The position numbers and the translations under genes were made by a program. Below are positions 8,726 to 17,854 of a stretch of DNA of 64,000 nt, one piece after another. The notes under the pieces are model-generated. The model saw only the letters and a list, made by a program, of their open reading frames with translations. It did not search any database and had not been told where the DNA came from. Where the stretch lies: the NCBI GenBank assembly GCA_902513955.1, contig CABXOW010000003.1, positions 1-64,000 on the forward strand, given 5' to 3'. The stretch comes from an uncultured Pelagibacteraceae bacterium (GTDB taxonomy: Bacteria > Pseudomonadota > Alphaproteobacteria > Pelagibacterales > Pelagibacteraceae). The stretch's first letter is position 1. Each line of letters begins with the position of its first letter.

Positions 8726-9709
8726 ATGAAAGAATTAATAATAACAAATAAAATTCTCAATTGGTACGATATTCATAAAAGAACATTACCTTGGAGAAAA
8801 AAAACTTCCTCCAAAAAAAAGCAATATTATACGTTGGTAAGTGAGTTTATGTTACAACAAACACAAGTTGCAACTGTAATTCCATATTTTAATAGATTTA
8901 TAAAATACATTCCAAACCTAGAAGCTCTTGCTAAATTTAATGATCAAAAATTAATTAAGCTGTGGGAGGGTCTTGGTTATTATTCAAGAGTTAAAAATTT
9001 AAAAAAAACTGCACAAATTGTTACTAAAAATTTTAATAAAAATTTACCTGATAATCTTTTAGACCTTAAGTCACTTCCTGGAATTGGCGATTATACGGCA
9101 AGTGCTATTATGGCTATTGCATTCAATAAACCTATTATTCCTCTAGATGGTAATATTGAAAGAGTTTTGAAAAGATATCTGTACTTAAAGAATGAAAATC
9201 AAATTCAAAAAGATAATTTAGTTAAACAGAAAATAATTTTTGGAACTTCCATAAGAGCTAGCGACTATGCTCAAGCGTTAATGGAATTGGGAGCATTAAT
9301 ATGTAAGCCAACCAACCCTTATTGTGAAAAATGTCCTATCTCAAAAAAATGTAAATCATTTATTAAAAAGGATTTTGCTTTGATTAAATTTAAAAAGGAT
9401 AACAAAGAAAAATATTTTTTGCTTAAGGTTTATAAAAAAGATAATAAATATTTATTAGTTAAAAATAAAAATTTTAATTTTTTGAAAAATTTCAATATTT
9501 TCCCAATGCAAGAATTAATTAAACCCAAAAATTTTAAAAAAAATTTAAATTTTAAAATGTCTAATATGAATATGAATATTAAAATTCAAAATGATAGGAT
9601 GATTAAACCTATGTCATTTTCTTATTGGATTGATCCTAAAAAATTAAAAAACTACACTTTGCCAACTTTTACAAAAAAAATTGTTACATATCTGGAAAAC
9701 CATAGATGA
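8726..9709 (+). CDS. mutY: Adenine DNA glycosylase MutY
   Basis: A 327-residue A/G-specific adenine glycosylase that repairs A opposite 8-oxoG. The helix-hairpin-helix is LPGIGDYTASAIM with the catalytic aspartate in PLDGNIERV. The 4Fe-4S ligands are in a C-X6-C-X2-C-X5-C array (CKPTNPYCEKCPISKKC). A longer frame opens at 8681, but the ATG at 8726 gives the family N-terminus (ILNWYDIHKRTLPWR). The C-terminal NUDIX-like domain is present but lysine- and asparagine-rich. The last four bases overlap the next gene. Confidence 0.94.
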   Translation: MKELIITNKILNWYDIHKRTLPWRKKTSSKKKQYYTLVSEFMLQQTQVATVIPYFNRFIKYIPNLEALAKFNDQKLIKLWEGLGYYSRVKNLKKTAQIVTKNFNKNLPDNLLDLKSLPGIGDYTASAIMAIAFNKPIIPLDGNIERVLKRYLYLKNENQIQKDNLVKQKIIFGTSIRASDYAQALMELGALICKPTNPYCEKCPISKKCKSFIKKDFALIKFKKDNKEKYFLLKVYKKDNKYLLVKNKNFNFLKNFNIFPMQELIKPKNFKKNLNFKMSNMNMNIKIQNDRMIKPMSFSYWIDPKKLKNYTLPTFTKKIVTYLENHR

Positions 9710-10857
9710 AAAAAATTGCAATCATAGGAGCAGGTATTTCAGGTTTATTTGTTGCAAATTTATTTAAAGAAAATCCTAATTATCAGGTAACAATTTATGA
9801 AAAAAATAATTCTATTGGATTAGATGAGGGGTATGGAATACAGCTATCTACAAACAGCATTAAACTTCTTAATAGAATTGGATTTAATACTTTAGAAAAC
9901 AAAGATAAATTTAATCCTGAAAAAATTGATTTTTATGAACTTAAGCAACAAAAAAAAATATGCGATCTCAATATTTCAGAATTTAATTCCGAAAATTGTA
10001 AGTATACAACACTAAAAAGATCTAAATTAATTGAATTTTTAAAAGATAGGTTAGACAACAATCTAATAAAATATGATTATGATATTAAGAAAATCGAAAA
10101 AAATAATGATCAAATAAGTTTAACTTTTAACGAAAACAATAAAGTAATTTGTGATCTTCTAATTATTTCTGATGGTGTTTTTTCTAAAGGTAAATCATTA
10201 ATTTCTAATAATGGAATAAAACCTGTTTTTAATAATTCCATTGCAATTAGAGGTAATATCTCAAGAAATAATCTTAATAATTTAAATGAAAAAAACATCT
10301 CCTTATTTATGGGTCATAATTTTCATTATGTGATTTATCCAGTTAATAACGACAACGAAGCATATAATTTTATTGGAGTTTTAAAGTATGAATTGATAGC
10401 AAAAGAGCTTGATAACTATAGTCTTTTTAAGGAAGAAGTTTTTATCAAAGGTGTTAAAGACAAATTACAAAATAAAATTTCCTCAACCATTTTAGATAAT
10501 CTTAATAATATCAAATGTTTCCCAGTATTTATAAGCAAAGGTTTTTTTAAACCAGGCAATAATATTTTCTTAGTTGGTGATGCCTTTTATGCTTTTCCAC
10601 CTTCATTTGCACAAGGAGCCTCTCAATCGATCGAGAGTGGTTCTGAGTTGTATGACTGTATCACAAATTATAAGAATGATTTTTATGATAACAGAATTTT
10701 AAAAGTTAAAATGATTAACAATAGATCAAAATTAAATCAATTTGCTTTTCACTTATCAAATCCGATAGTAGTTTTTTTTAGGAATATAAGTTTAAAAATA
10801 TTAACAAAAAATAAGAAATTTTTAGCAAATTATTTAGGAAGAATTTATAAAAATTAA
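9706..10857 (+). CDS. FAD-dependent monooxygenase (UbiH/salicylate hydroxylase-like)
   Basis: A 383-residue flavoprotein of the aromatic-ring hydroxylase superfamily. The N-terminal GxGxxG motif is IGAGISGLFVANLF, and the second FAD motif is NNIFLVGDAFYAFPPSFAQGA with the expected GD. The substrate cannot be told from sequence. Candidates include a ubiquinone-pathway hydroxylase or a small-molecule monooxygenase. It overlaps mutY by 4 bases and is probably cotranscribed. It converges on ccrM, and the two stop codons share one TTAA. Confidence 0.75.
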   Translation: MKKIAIIGAGISGLFVANLFKENPNYQVTIYEKNNSIGLDEGYGIQLSTNSIKLLNRIGFNTLENKDKFNPEKIDFYELKQQKKICDLNISEFNSENCKYTTLKRSKLIEFLKDRLDNNLIKYDYDIKKIEKNNDQISLTFNENNKVICDLLIISDGVFSKGKSLISNNGIKPVFNNSIAIRGNISRNNLNNLNEKNISLFMGHNFHYVIYPVNNDNEAYNFIGVLKYELIAKELDNYSLFKEEVFIKGVKDKLQNKISSTILDNLNNIKCFPVFISKGFFKPGNNIFLVGDAFYAFPPSFAQGASQSIESGSELYDCITNYKNDFYDNRILKVKMINNRSKLNQFAFHLSNPIVVFFRNISLKILTKNKKFLANYLGRIYKN

Positions 10858-11924
10858 TTCTTAGATATTAATCGTTGTCTTAAATAGTCAATTGGATAGG
10901 TTCTTCCGTTAATATCACAGTGCCAATAAGTCCAACCATTACAACTTTCTGCACCTAAAATAGTTGCTGCAACTTTATGAATGGATCCTTCGGCTTGATT
11001 ATGCTTAATACTGCCATCAGCCATAATTCTTGCAGTAATTTTTTTTTTGTTATCAAAAATATTTGTACCTGGTTTAATTATACCTAGTTCTACTAATGAA
11101 CCAAAAGGTATTCTTGGTTTTGATCTATTATTTTTCAAAGTATCTAAGAAATTATCTTCAATAGGTTTTGTATTATTTAATCTTTGTTCTGCAGCTTTAA
11201 AATAGGTTTTTTCTTTTTCTATACCAAAATAATTTCTACCTAATTTTTTCGCAACGGTTGCTGTTGTTCCTGATCCTAAAAATGGATCTAAAATTAAATC
11301 ATCTTTATTTGACGAGGCTAGTAAAATTCTATGTAATAGTGCCTCCGGTTTTTGTGTTGAATGTACTTTTTTTCCATTTTTTTTTAATCTTTCAGTTCCA
11401 TTACAAATTGGCAAATTCCAGTTGGATCTCATTTGAAGATCATCGTTTAAACATTTCAATGACTGATAGTTAAAAGTGTATTTTGATTTTTCATTTTTTG
11501 ATGCCCAAATCAAAGTTTCATGAGCATTAGTAAACCGTGTTCCTCTAAAATTAGGCATTGGATTATTTTTATTCCAAATAACATCATTTAATATCCAAAA
11601 TCCTAAATTTTGAATTGCCGTTCCTACTCTAAATATATTGTGATAGCTTCCTATAACCCATAGAGTTCCATCTTTTTTTAAAATTCTTTTACACTCCGAT
11701 AACCAAGCATATGTAAACTCATCATATTTCTTAAAGTTTTCAAATTGATCCCATTTATCATTAACTGCACTTACTTTAGATCTATCAGGTCTAATTAGAT
11801 CGTTTTTTAACTGTAAATTATATGGAGGATCTGCAAAAATTAAATCAAAAGTCTCGCTTGGAATATTTTTTAACTCTTCAAGACTATCTTCGTTAACAAT
11901 TTTATTTTTGAAGTCAGTATTCAT
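10854..11924 (-). CDS. ccrM: GANTC-specific adenine DNA methyltransferase CcrM-like
   Basis: A 356-residue beta-class N6-adenine methyltransferase. The catalytic motif IV DPPYNLQ is near residue 33, before the target domain, and the AdoMet motif I FLGSGTT is near residue 218, followed by the C-terminal CcrM extension (about residues 265-356). In Alphaproteobacteria CcrM methylates GANTC late in replication and controls cell-cycle promoters. The frame is open up to 11948, but the ATG at 11924 gives the usual MNTDFKNKI start. The upstream region holds a cluster of GANTC sites, suggesting self-regulation. It is convergent with the flavin monooxygenase gene. Confidence 0.92.
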   Translation of the reverse strand: MNTDFKNKIVNEDSLEELKNIPSETFDLIFADPPYNLQLKNDLIRPDRSKVSAVNDKWDQFENFKKYDEFTYAWLSECKRILKKDGTLWVIGSYHNIFRVGTAIQNLGFWILNDVIWNKNNPMPNFRGTRFTNAHETLIWASKNEKSKYTFNYQSLKCLNDDLQMRSNWNLPICNGTERLKKNGKKVHSTQKPEALLHRILLASSNKDDLILDPFLGSGTTATVAKKLGRNYFGIEKEKTYFKAAEQRLNNTKPIEDNFLDTLKNNRSKPRIPFGSLVELGIIKPGTNIFDNKKKITARIMADGSIKHNQAEGSIHKVAATILGAESCNGWTYWHCDINGRTYPIDYLRQRLISKN

Positions 11925-11940
11925 TTGTATAAAATAATTA

Positions 11941-11989
11941 GACTCCAAATGGATTCTAGGGTCAACCTGAGATTGAATTATTTGGATTC
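11941..11989 (-). promoter_or_regulatory. Cluster of three GANTC sites upstream of ccrM
   Basis: GACTC at 11941-11945, GATTC at 11952-11956 and GATTC at 11985-11989 lie just upstream of the ccrM start at 11924. These are methylation targets of the enzyme the gene encodes. Promoter methylation feedback is known for ccrM of Caulobacter, so the sites may tune expression here too. No clear CtrA box was recognised. Confidence 0.5.
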
Positions 11990-12016
11990 GATTTGTGATG
12001 ACTTAATTATGAGTAA

Positions 12017-12589
12017 CTAGATATTGTGTGTCTTGTAATTAGATATAGGTGAAAAGGTTTTTCTATGGTGTTTATTAATACCAATTTTTTTAATAGCTTT
12101 TAAATGCTGTTTAGTTCCATATCCAAAATTTTGATCCCAATTGTATCCTTTATTTTTCTTTGCTAATTTTGTTATAAATTTATCTCTAGCAACCTTAGCA
12201 ACAATGGATGCTGCGGAAATAGAATGAATTTTTTGATCACCTTTAATTATTGCTTTTAAATTATAATTTTTTAAATCAGGAACTTTATTACCATCAATTA
12301 AAACCTGTGTAGGTTTTTTTTTAAGTTTTTTAATTGCTCTTTTCATTGCAAGCAAACTTGCCTGTAAGATATTAATCTTATCTATTTCTTTTACTGAAGC
12401 CTTGCCAATTACCCAAATAGAATTTTTTTTTATATAATTTGATAATAATTCTCTTTTATCTTTAGCGATAGTTTTAGAATCTTTTAATAATTTTTTATCA
12501 ATATTTTTATTTAAAATTACTGCTGCCGCATAAACTGGCCCTATTAAACTTCCTCTTCCAACTTCGTCGACACCTGCTATAATTTTCAT
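12017..12589 (-). CDS. rnhB: Ribonuclease HII
   Basis: A 190-residue type 2 RNase H, which cuts RNA in RNA/DNA hybrids and removes misinserted ribonucleotides. The N-terminal GVDEVGRGSLIGPVYAAAV carries the first catalytic Asp-Glu pair and the GRG motif. A further acidic residue is in QVLIDGNKVP, and SIVAKVARDKF is the conserved helix with the last aspartate. The length is normal. The ATG directly follows the stop of an upstream 44-residue membrane-protein gene (TAA-ATG), suggesting coupled translation. Confidence 0.94.
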   Translation of the reverse strand: MKIIAGVDEVGRGSLIGPVYAAAVILNKNIDKKLLKDSKTIAKDKRELLSNYIKKNSIWVIGKASVKEIDKINILQASLLAMKRAIKKLKKKPTQVLIDGNKVPDLKNYNLKAIIKGDQKIHSISAASIVAKVARDKFITKLAKKNKGYNWDQNFGYGTKQHLKAIKKIGINKHHRKTFSPISNYKTHNI

Positions 12590-12724
12590 TTAAATTATTA
12601 TAAAGTGATAAATTAATAGTCCAACCAAAACCCCTTTTATAAAAGAAACCCATAGCAAACCATAATTAGAAATATTAAGTTTTTTTGCCCACCAAGAAAT
12701 ATATCTTTTATGTAATTCAATCAT
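12590..12724 (-). CDS. Small membrane protein, 44 residues
   Basis: The minus strand encodes a 44-residue peptide starting MIELHKRYISWWAKKLNIS and ending in a hydrophobic segment (about residues 23-44) that would span the membrane. Its stop abuts the rnhB ATG, and its start lies 6 bases after the end of the uracil-DNA glycosylase gene on the same strand, so it fits an operon. No family is recognised. Position and composition support a real gene, but it is short and unproven. Confidence 0.5.
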   Translation of the reverse strand: MIELHKRYISWWAKKLNISNYGLLWVSFIKGVLVGLLIYHFIII

Positions 12725-12730
12725 ATAAGC

Positions 12731-13450
12731 TTAAAAGACAATCTTCATTTCAGTAATTTTCTTTTTAATTTTTTTTAAATCTTCCCAAGAATATCTTTTA
12801 TTTTCTGGAAATCTAATTAAATATGATGGGTTAAATGTTATCATCACTGGATAGGTTTTATTTTTTAATATTGTTTCTTTCCATTTCCCTCTTTCAGAAG
12901 ATATCTTACTATTAATGCCTGTTACTGCTTCCATTGCTGAACTACCTATTAAAATTATAATTTTTGGATTAATAATTGAAATATGTTCTTTTAAGAAAAC
13001 TGAGTATCTTTTAATTTCCTGTGTAGTAGGTTTACGATCCTCCGGAGGCCTAAAATTTATTGCATAACTACAATAAATATTTTGTCTATTTATTCCTATT
13101 GCTATCAGCATTTTATTTAATAATTCTCCAACCTCACCTTGAAATGTTATGCTTGATTTATCTTCTTCAGCTCCTGGAGCCTCACCAATTAACATAATTG
13201 GACTATTTATATTTCCATTACCTAGGACAAGATTTTGAGAATTATCTTTTAAATTACAATTTTCGATTGAATTTATTTGTTTTTTTAATTCCTCTAGTAG
13301 TTTAGCTTTATTAGCTAGATTGTTTTCATCTCTATTTTCAATAATGCTAAATCTATTTAATGGCTTATCTTTAAATACAAAGTTTAGCTTTATTGTATTT
13401 ATTAATTCCTCGTCGAATTTGCCTTTTTGATTTATCACTTTTTTAGTCAT
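12731..13450 (-). CDS. Uracil-DNA glycosylase, family 4-like
   Basis: A 239-residue uracil-DNA glycosylase of the family 4/5 fold, which removes uracil from DNA. The active-site motif GEAPGAEEDKSSITFQGEVGELLNKML and the second motif ITFNPSYLIRFPENKRYSW (P-S-x-L) are clear. Classical family 4 enzymes hold a 4Fe-4S cluster with four cysteines. Only one N-terminal cysteine (NCNLKD) and IYCSYAINFRPP are seen here, so the cluster is probably absent. An alphaproteobacterial branch without cluster cysteines would fit. It is divergent from the TPR gene with only 11 bases between the starts. Confidence 0.82.
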   Translation of the reverse strand: MTKKVINQKGKFDEELINTIKLNFVFKDKPLNRFSIIENRDENNLANKAKLLEELKKQINSIENCNLKDNSQNLVLGNGNINSPIMLIGEAPGAEEDKSSITFQGEVGELLNKMLIAIGINRQNIYCSYAINFRPPEDRKPTTQEIKRYSVFLKEHISIINPKIIILIGSSAMEAVTGINSKISSERGKWKETILKNKTYPVMITFNPSYLIRFPENKRYSWEDLKKIKKKITEMKIVF

Positions 13451-13461
13451 ACAATGATCTA

Positions 13462-15147
13462 ATGTTTAATAAACTAATAAAACTTATAGTAGTTATTGGA
13501 TTATTCTATCAGACACCTGCATATTCTAAAAGTGCTAGTTTTAATGATTTTAATTCAAGAGATTTATCTAATTATTTTTCAGGAATTATTGCTTTTGAAA
13601 ATAAAGATAATTCTGACGCATTAAAATTTTTTAATGCCTCTAAGGTGTTACTTAACAAACATGATGCATATTTAAAACGATATGCATATTCTTTGGTTCT
13701 AGAAAATAAAGTTGCTCAAGCTATCAATGTAATAAAAAATAGTAACGACAAAGGAAATTTATATTTTTTTGATGCCTATCTACTCTTAATAGCTGATAGC
13801 TTAAAAAATAATAATTTAGATCAAGCAGAAAAATATTTAAATTTAAGTTTAAAATTTCAAAATGAAAATAGATTTAATTTAGTAATATTTGAAACTTTGA
13901 GACAATATCTCTACACTTTCAAAAATAAAAAAACTCTATTTAATAAAAAAAATTTTGGCAATATCTCTATTATAAATCAAGCATTTCAAAGATGTTATTT
14001 AAAAAAGGAAAACACTAGATCATCTTTTTTAAATTTAATAAATAATCCTGATGGAGATTATTCAAGATACATATTTTTTTATATTAATTACTTAATTGAA
14101 AATAATCAAATTGAGGAAGCAAAGGCGATCGCCGATCAACTTGAATATATAAATTCTACACTACTGTTGTCTCAAAGTAAAAGTTGGGTTGAAAATAAAA
14201 ATTTTAAAGAGTTTGGTAAGATTTTTTCATGTAATAATCATAACGATATTATTGGTGAGTTTTTATTTTTAATTTCAAATCTTTACTCTTCTCAGGATAA
14301 TATTGAAAAGTCTAATTTCTATTTAAATCTTTCAAATTATTTAAATCCAAAATTTATTTTAAATTCAACACTTGTAGCTGAAAACTTTTATCTTAATGAA
14401 GAATATGACAAGGCTAAAAAAGTTCTAAAAAACTTTAATAAGAAATATGAATTTTATTATTGGTTTAGGGTAAAAAAAGAAGCTCAAATAATTGTTAAAA
14501 ATATAGGATATAATGAGGGAATAGATTTTATAAGTTCAAAGTTTAGTAAAATTAAAAATCCGAATGTGAAGATGGTTTTTGATGTTGCAAATTTTTACAA
14601 AAGTTCAAAAAATTATGAAAAAGCAATTGAGTACTATACTGAAATTATTTCATCTTTGAGTAATAATTCGGAGATTAAATCTGATTTATTATATAGAAGA
14701 GGCGGTAGTTATGAACGATTAGGAGATTATCAAAAAGCAGATGAGGATTTAAAATACTCACTTAAAATTAATCCAGATGACGCTTATGTTTTAAATTATT
14801 TAGCATATTCATGGTTAGAACGTGATTATAAAATAGATGAAGCAATAGAAATGTTGGAGAAAGCTTATGCTCTAAGAAGTAATGATCCTTATATTACAGA
14901 CTCAATAGGGTGGGCGTATTATTTGATAGAAAATTACAATGAAGCAGAAAAATATATTAAAAAAGCAGTTGAATTAATGCCTGAAGATCCAACTGTTAAT
15001 GATCATTATGGTGATATTTTATGGAAGTTGAATAGAAATATTCAAGCAAGATATTTCTGGAACTACGTTTTAAGATTAGATGATACTGATGAGAATATTA
15101 AAAAAAAAATAAATATTAAAATTATAGAAGGTCTCAATAATTCTTAA
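13462..15147 (+). CDS. Exported tetratricopeptide-repeat protein
   Basis: A 561-residue protein with an N-terminal signal sequence (MFNKLIKLIVVIGLFYQTPAYS) and helical repeats throughout. The C-terminal third holds clear TPR units such as SDLLYRRGGSYERLGDYQKADEDL-type helices, YNEAEKYIKKAVELMPEDP and NDHYGDILWKLN. Such proteins commonly scaffold periplasmic or outer-membrane complexes. Alphaproteobacteria often have a long TPR protein just before ispE, as here (the ispE ATG follows the stop directly). The specific role is not known. Confidence 0.75.
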   Translation: MFNKLIKLIVVIGLFYQTPAYSKSASFNDFNSRDLSNYFSGIIAFENKDNSDALKFFNASKVLLNKHDAYLKRYAYSLVLENKVAQAINVIKNSNDKGNLYFFDAYLLLIADSLKNNNLDQAEKYLNLSLKFQNENRFNLVIFETLRQYLYTFKNKKTLFNKKNFGNISIINQAFQRCYLKKENTRSSFLNLINNPDGDYSRYIFFYINYLIENNQIEEAKAIADQLEYINSTLLLSQSKSWVENKNFKEFGKIFSCNNHNDIIGEFLFLISNLYSSQDNIEKSNFYLNLSNYLNPKFILNSTLVAENFYLNEEYDKAKKVLKNFNKKYEFYYWFRVKKEAQIIVKNIGYNEGIDFISSKFSKIKNPNVKMVFDVANFYKSSKNYEKAIEYYTEIISSLSNNSEIKSDLLYRRGGSYERLGDYQKADEDLKYSLKINPDDAYVLNYLAYSWLERDYKIDEAIEMLEKAYALRSNDPYITDSIGWAYYLIENYNEAEKYIKKAVELMPEDPTVNDHYGDILWKLNRNIQARYFWNYVLRLDDTDENIKKKINIKIIEGLNNS

Positions 15148-15993
15148 ATGAAAATTAGAGAAGTAAAATCATTTGCAAAGATAAATTTAGCCCTCCATGT
15201 TACTGGTAAAATAACCAAACTTCATAAAATTGAAAGCATTGTTAAGTTTATACAATTGCATGATTTAATTACCATTAAAAAAATTAACGGCAACAAACAT
15301 AAGATTTCTTTCAATGGAAGGTTTTCTGGAAATATAAAAAAAGATAATACAGTTGATAAATTATTCAAAATTCTAGATGAGCAAAAATTATTAAATAATA
15401 AAAAGTTTCAAATTAAGGTAAAAAAAGATATTCCACAGGAAGCAGGTCTTGGAGGAGGATCAATGAACGCAGCAACTATTTTAAATTTTTTAATTAAAAA
15501 AAAGTTTATCAAAATTAAACAAAAAAAAATTTTACAAATTGCAAATTTAATTGGTTCTGATGTGATTTTGGGTATTAATCCAATGAGTGCTATTTTATCA
15601 TCAAACGGCGTAGTTAAAAAATTTTTAAAAAGTTCTAGTTTTTATATTTTACTTGTACGCCCAAATTTTGGATGCTCTACAAAAAAAATTTATTTGGGAG
15701 TAAAAAAATTTAGTAAACCGTTGTTGAACAATCCTAAGAAAAAAATGTTAAATTTAAGATTTTTGCTAAAATATGAAAATGCCCTAGAAAAAATTGCATT
15801 CTCAAAATACTCAAAGCTTAAAAAGCTAAAATCTTTTTTAGAAAATTTAAACCAACCCTTATTTGTAAGAATGACGGGCTCTGGTTCGGTAATAGTTGCG
15901 TATTATCAAAAAAAACAAGATTGTGAATTAGCAAAAGTTAGATTTAAAAGAAAATTTAAAAATTATTGGTGTAATACATCGAAAACTATATAA
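15148..15993 (+). CDS. ispE: 4-diphosphocytidyl-2-C-methyl-D-erythritol kinase
   Basis: A 281-residue GHMP kinase of the MEP isoprenoid pathway, phosphorylating CDP-methylerythritol. The ATP loop is PQEAGLGGGSMNAATILNF, and the C-terminal GHMP motif is VRMTGSGSVIVAYY. The N-terminal KSFAKINLALHVTGK is also typical. It starts immediately after the TPR gene and supplies precursors relevant to the carotenoid genes elsewhere in the window. The sequence is lysine-rich but otherwise of normal length. Confidence 0.93.
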   Translation: MKIREVKSFAKINLALHVTGKITKLHKIESIVKFIQLHDLITIKKINGNKHKISFNGRFSGNIKKDNTVDKLFKILDEQKLLNNKKFQIKVKKDIPQEAGLGGGSMNAATILNFLIKKKFIKIKQKKILQIANLIGSDVILGINPMSAILSSNGVVKKFLKSSSFYILLVRPNFGCSTKKIYLGVKKFSKPLLNNPKKKMLNLRFLLKYENALEKIAFSKYSKLKKLKSFLENLNQPLFVRMTGSGSVIVAYYQKKQDCELAKVRFKRKFKNYWCNTSKTI

Positions 15994-16026
15994 ATTTTAT
16001 TTTTTTGTGTTATACGAAAACAATAT

Positions 16027-16100
16027 TGGGGCGTAGCCAAGTGGTAAGGCACTGGTTTTTGGTACCGGCATCCTAGGTTCGAATCCTAGCGCCCCAGCCA
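16027..16100 (+). tRNA. tRNA-Gln (anticodon TTG)
   Basis: The sequence folds as a full cloverleaf. Acceptor strands TGGGGCG and CGCCCCA pair, including the U1-A72 pair typical of tRNA-Gln. The anticodon arm ACTGG/CCGGC-type stem encloses TTG, and the T arm CCTAG-GTTCGAAT-CTAGG type is canonical. The 3' GCCA is encoded. It lies between ispE and the polymerase gene. Confidence 0.95.
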
Positions 16101-16103
16101 TAT

Positions 16104-17378
16104 ATGAATAACTTTTTAGATAAAATTTTTTTTAGATCTCATAATCTTGATTATATAAGTCAAAATCTTATTAATTTAACAAATCAAACACCTGCTAACA
16201 GAATTTTTGAAGCACTTAACACTTACTCAGAGAGTAGTGAAGTTAGATATGTTGGGGGCTGTGTAAGAAAAGTTATTAAAAAGCAAATTGTTGATGATAT
16301 TGATTTAGCTACAAATTTAAAACCAAGCGAAGTTTGTGATGCTTTAAAAAAAAAAGAAATTAATTTTTATGAAACTGGTATTGAGCATGGAACTATCACG
16401 GCAATAATTGATAAATATAAATATGAAATTACGTCTTTAAGAAAAGATGTTTCTACAGATGGAAGACATGCAAAAGTAGAATTTTCTTTAGATTGGAAGG
16501 AAGATGCAGCCAGAAGAGATTTTTCCATAAATTCAATATACTCAGACAAAGATGGAAATTTGTTTGACCCACATGATGGTAAAAAAGATCTTGAGAGTGG
16601 AAATATTAATTTTATAGGAGATGCAGAAAGTAGAATTAAAGAAGATTACTTACGTATTCTTAGATATGTGAGGTTTTTTATAAATTATTCAAATCAAAAT
16701 CATGATCCAAAAATAATTAAAATAATTAAAAAAAATATTGGCGGTATTTCAAAGTTATCTTCAGAAAGATTGTTAGATGAATTTAAAAAACTAATAAGAT
16801 CAAATGCATTTTTAAGGATATTTAAAGATAAGATTAGTTTAGAGCTTATAGAAATTATCTTTCCTCAACTAAAAAACTTAGAAAACTTTAAGAAATTAAA
16901 TTCTTATGCTCTTGACAATCTATCTAAGGTCGATTTTATCTTTCTATTGTCACTAATGATAATCGATGGAACCGACAATGCTAATTATTTTATTTATAAA
17001 TTTAATCTCTCTAAAAAAGATCAAAAAAGATTAAAATCAATTGATTTTTTCTACAAAAAAAATGTAAATATAAAAAATTTTACTGAAAAGAATTTTAATA
17101 AGATTTTTTACTATAATGGCAAACAAGCTGTACTTGATATTATTAATTTTAAACTATTTACATCTATCAAAGTTAAAAAAAAATTACTTAAATTAGTAGA
17201 AACTTATAAAGACAAAATTATTCCAACTCTGCCGATAGGCGCTAGCACGCTCATGACCAAGTATAATATTCCTGAGGGAAAGATATTAGGTAATAAGTTA
17301 AAGTTGATAGAGGAAACATGGGTTCAAAATAGTTTCCAAATTTCAGAAAAACAAATTCAAAAAATTATAAAAAGTTAA
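16104..17378 (+). CDS. CCA-adding enzyme / poly(A) polymerase family nucleotidyltransferase
   Basis: A 424-residue class II nucleotidyltransferase. The N-terminal head has [26 protein letters not shown] with the catalytic DxD. The flexible ENDFTINS-type loop appears as [12 protein letters not shown], followed by [13 protein letters not shown] and the [15 protein letters not shown] helix. This family either adds CCA to tRNA or polyadenylates RNA, and the two activities cannot be separated by eye. In Alphaproteobacteria a single such gene usually acts as the CCA enzyme. It follows tRNA-Gln by three bases and converges on greA with shared TTAA stops. Confidence 0.88.
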   Translation: MNNFLDKIFFRSHNLDYISQNLINLTNQTPANRIFEALNTYSESSEVRYVGGCVRKVIKKQIVDDIDLATNLKPSEVCDALKKKEINFYETGIEHGTITAIIDKYKYEITSLRKDVSTDGRHAKVEFSLDWKEDAARRDFSINSIYSDKDGNLFDPHDGKKDLESGNINFIGDAESRIKEDYLRILRYVRFFINYSNQNHDPKIIKIIKKNIGGISKLSSERLLDEFKKLIRSNAFLRIFKDKISLELIEIIFPQLKNLENFKKLNSYALDNLSKVDFIFLLSLMIIDGTDNANYFIYKFNLSKKDQKRLKSIDFFYKKNVNIKNFTEKNFNKIFYYNGKQAVLDIINFKLFTSIKVKKKLLKLVETYKDKIIPTLPIGASTLMTKYNIPEGKILGNKLKLIEETWVQNSFQISEKQIQKIIKS

Positions 17379-17851
17379 ATATATTTTACGTCTTTTATTT
17401 TAAAATTTTTAACTCCAGCAGGAGTTGAGATTTCCACTAAATCATTTTTATTTTTTCCAATTAAACCTTTCCCTATTGGTGATTGGAAGAAAATTAGTTT
17501 TTGTTTTAGATCAGCTTCGTCTTTCCCAACAATTTTGTAGTTAATTTTTTCACCATTATCTAGGTTCTCTAAAAATACAGTAGAGCCAAAGATTATTTTT
17601 CCATCATTGTTTAATTTTGTGACATCAATGACATTAGCTCTTGCAATAATATCATTTATTTCTGTTATTCTTCCTTCGTTATGAGATTGTTCCTCTTTGG
17701 CAGCGTGATATTCTGCATTTTCTTTAAGATCTCCATGTGATCTTGCCTCTGCAATTGCAGCTACAATTTCAGGTCTTTTTTTTTCTTTTAAAAAAACTAA
17801 TTCTTCTTTTAGTTTATTTAATCCATTTAATGTTATCGGTTCTTTATCCAT
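17375..17851 (-). CDS. greA: Transcription elongation factor GreA
   Basis: A 158-residue factor that stimulates RNA cleavage by stalled RNA polymerase. The N-terminal coiled coil includes [30 protein letters not shown], with the acidic tip DLKENAEYH. The C-terminal FKBP-like domain ends with [23 protein letters not shown]. Length and both domains are standard. It is the last gene of the trmL-hemF-greA block on the minus strand, 3 bases after hemF. Confidence 0.96.
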   Translation of the reverse strand: MDKEPITLNGLNKLKEELVFLKEKKRPEIVAAIAEARSHGDLKENAEYHAAKEEQSHNEGRITEINDIIARANVIDVTKLNNDGKIIFGSTVFLENLDNGEKINYKIVGKDEADLKQKLIFFQSPIGKGLIGKNKNDLVEISTPAGVKNFKIKDVKYI

Positions 17852-17854
17852 TTA

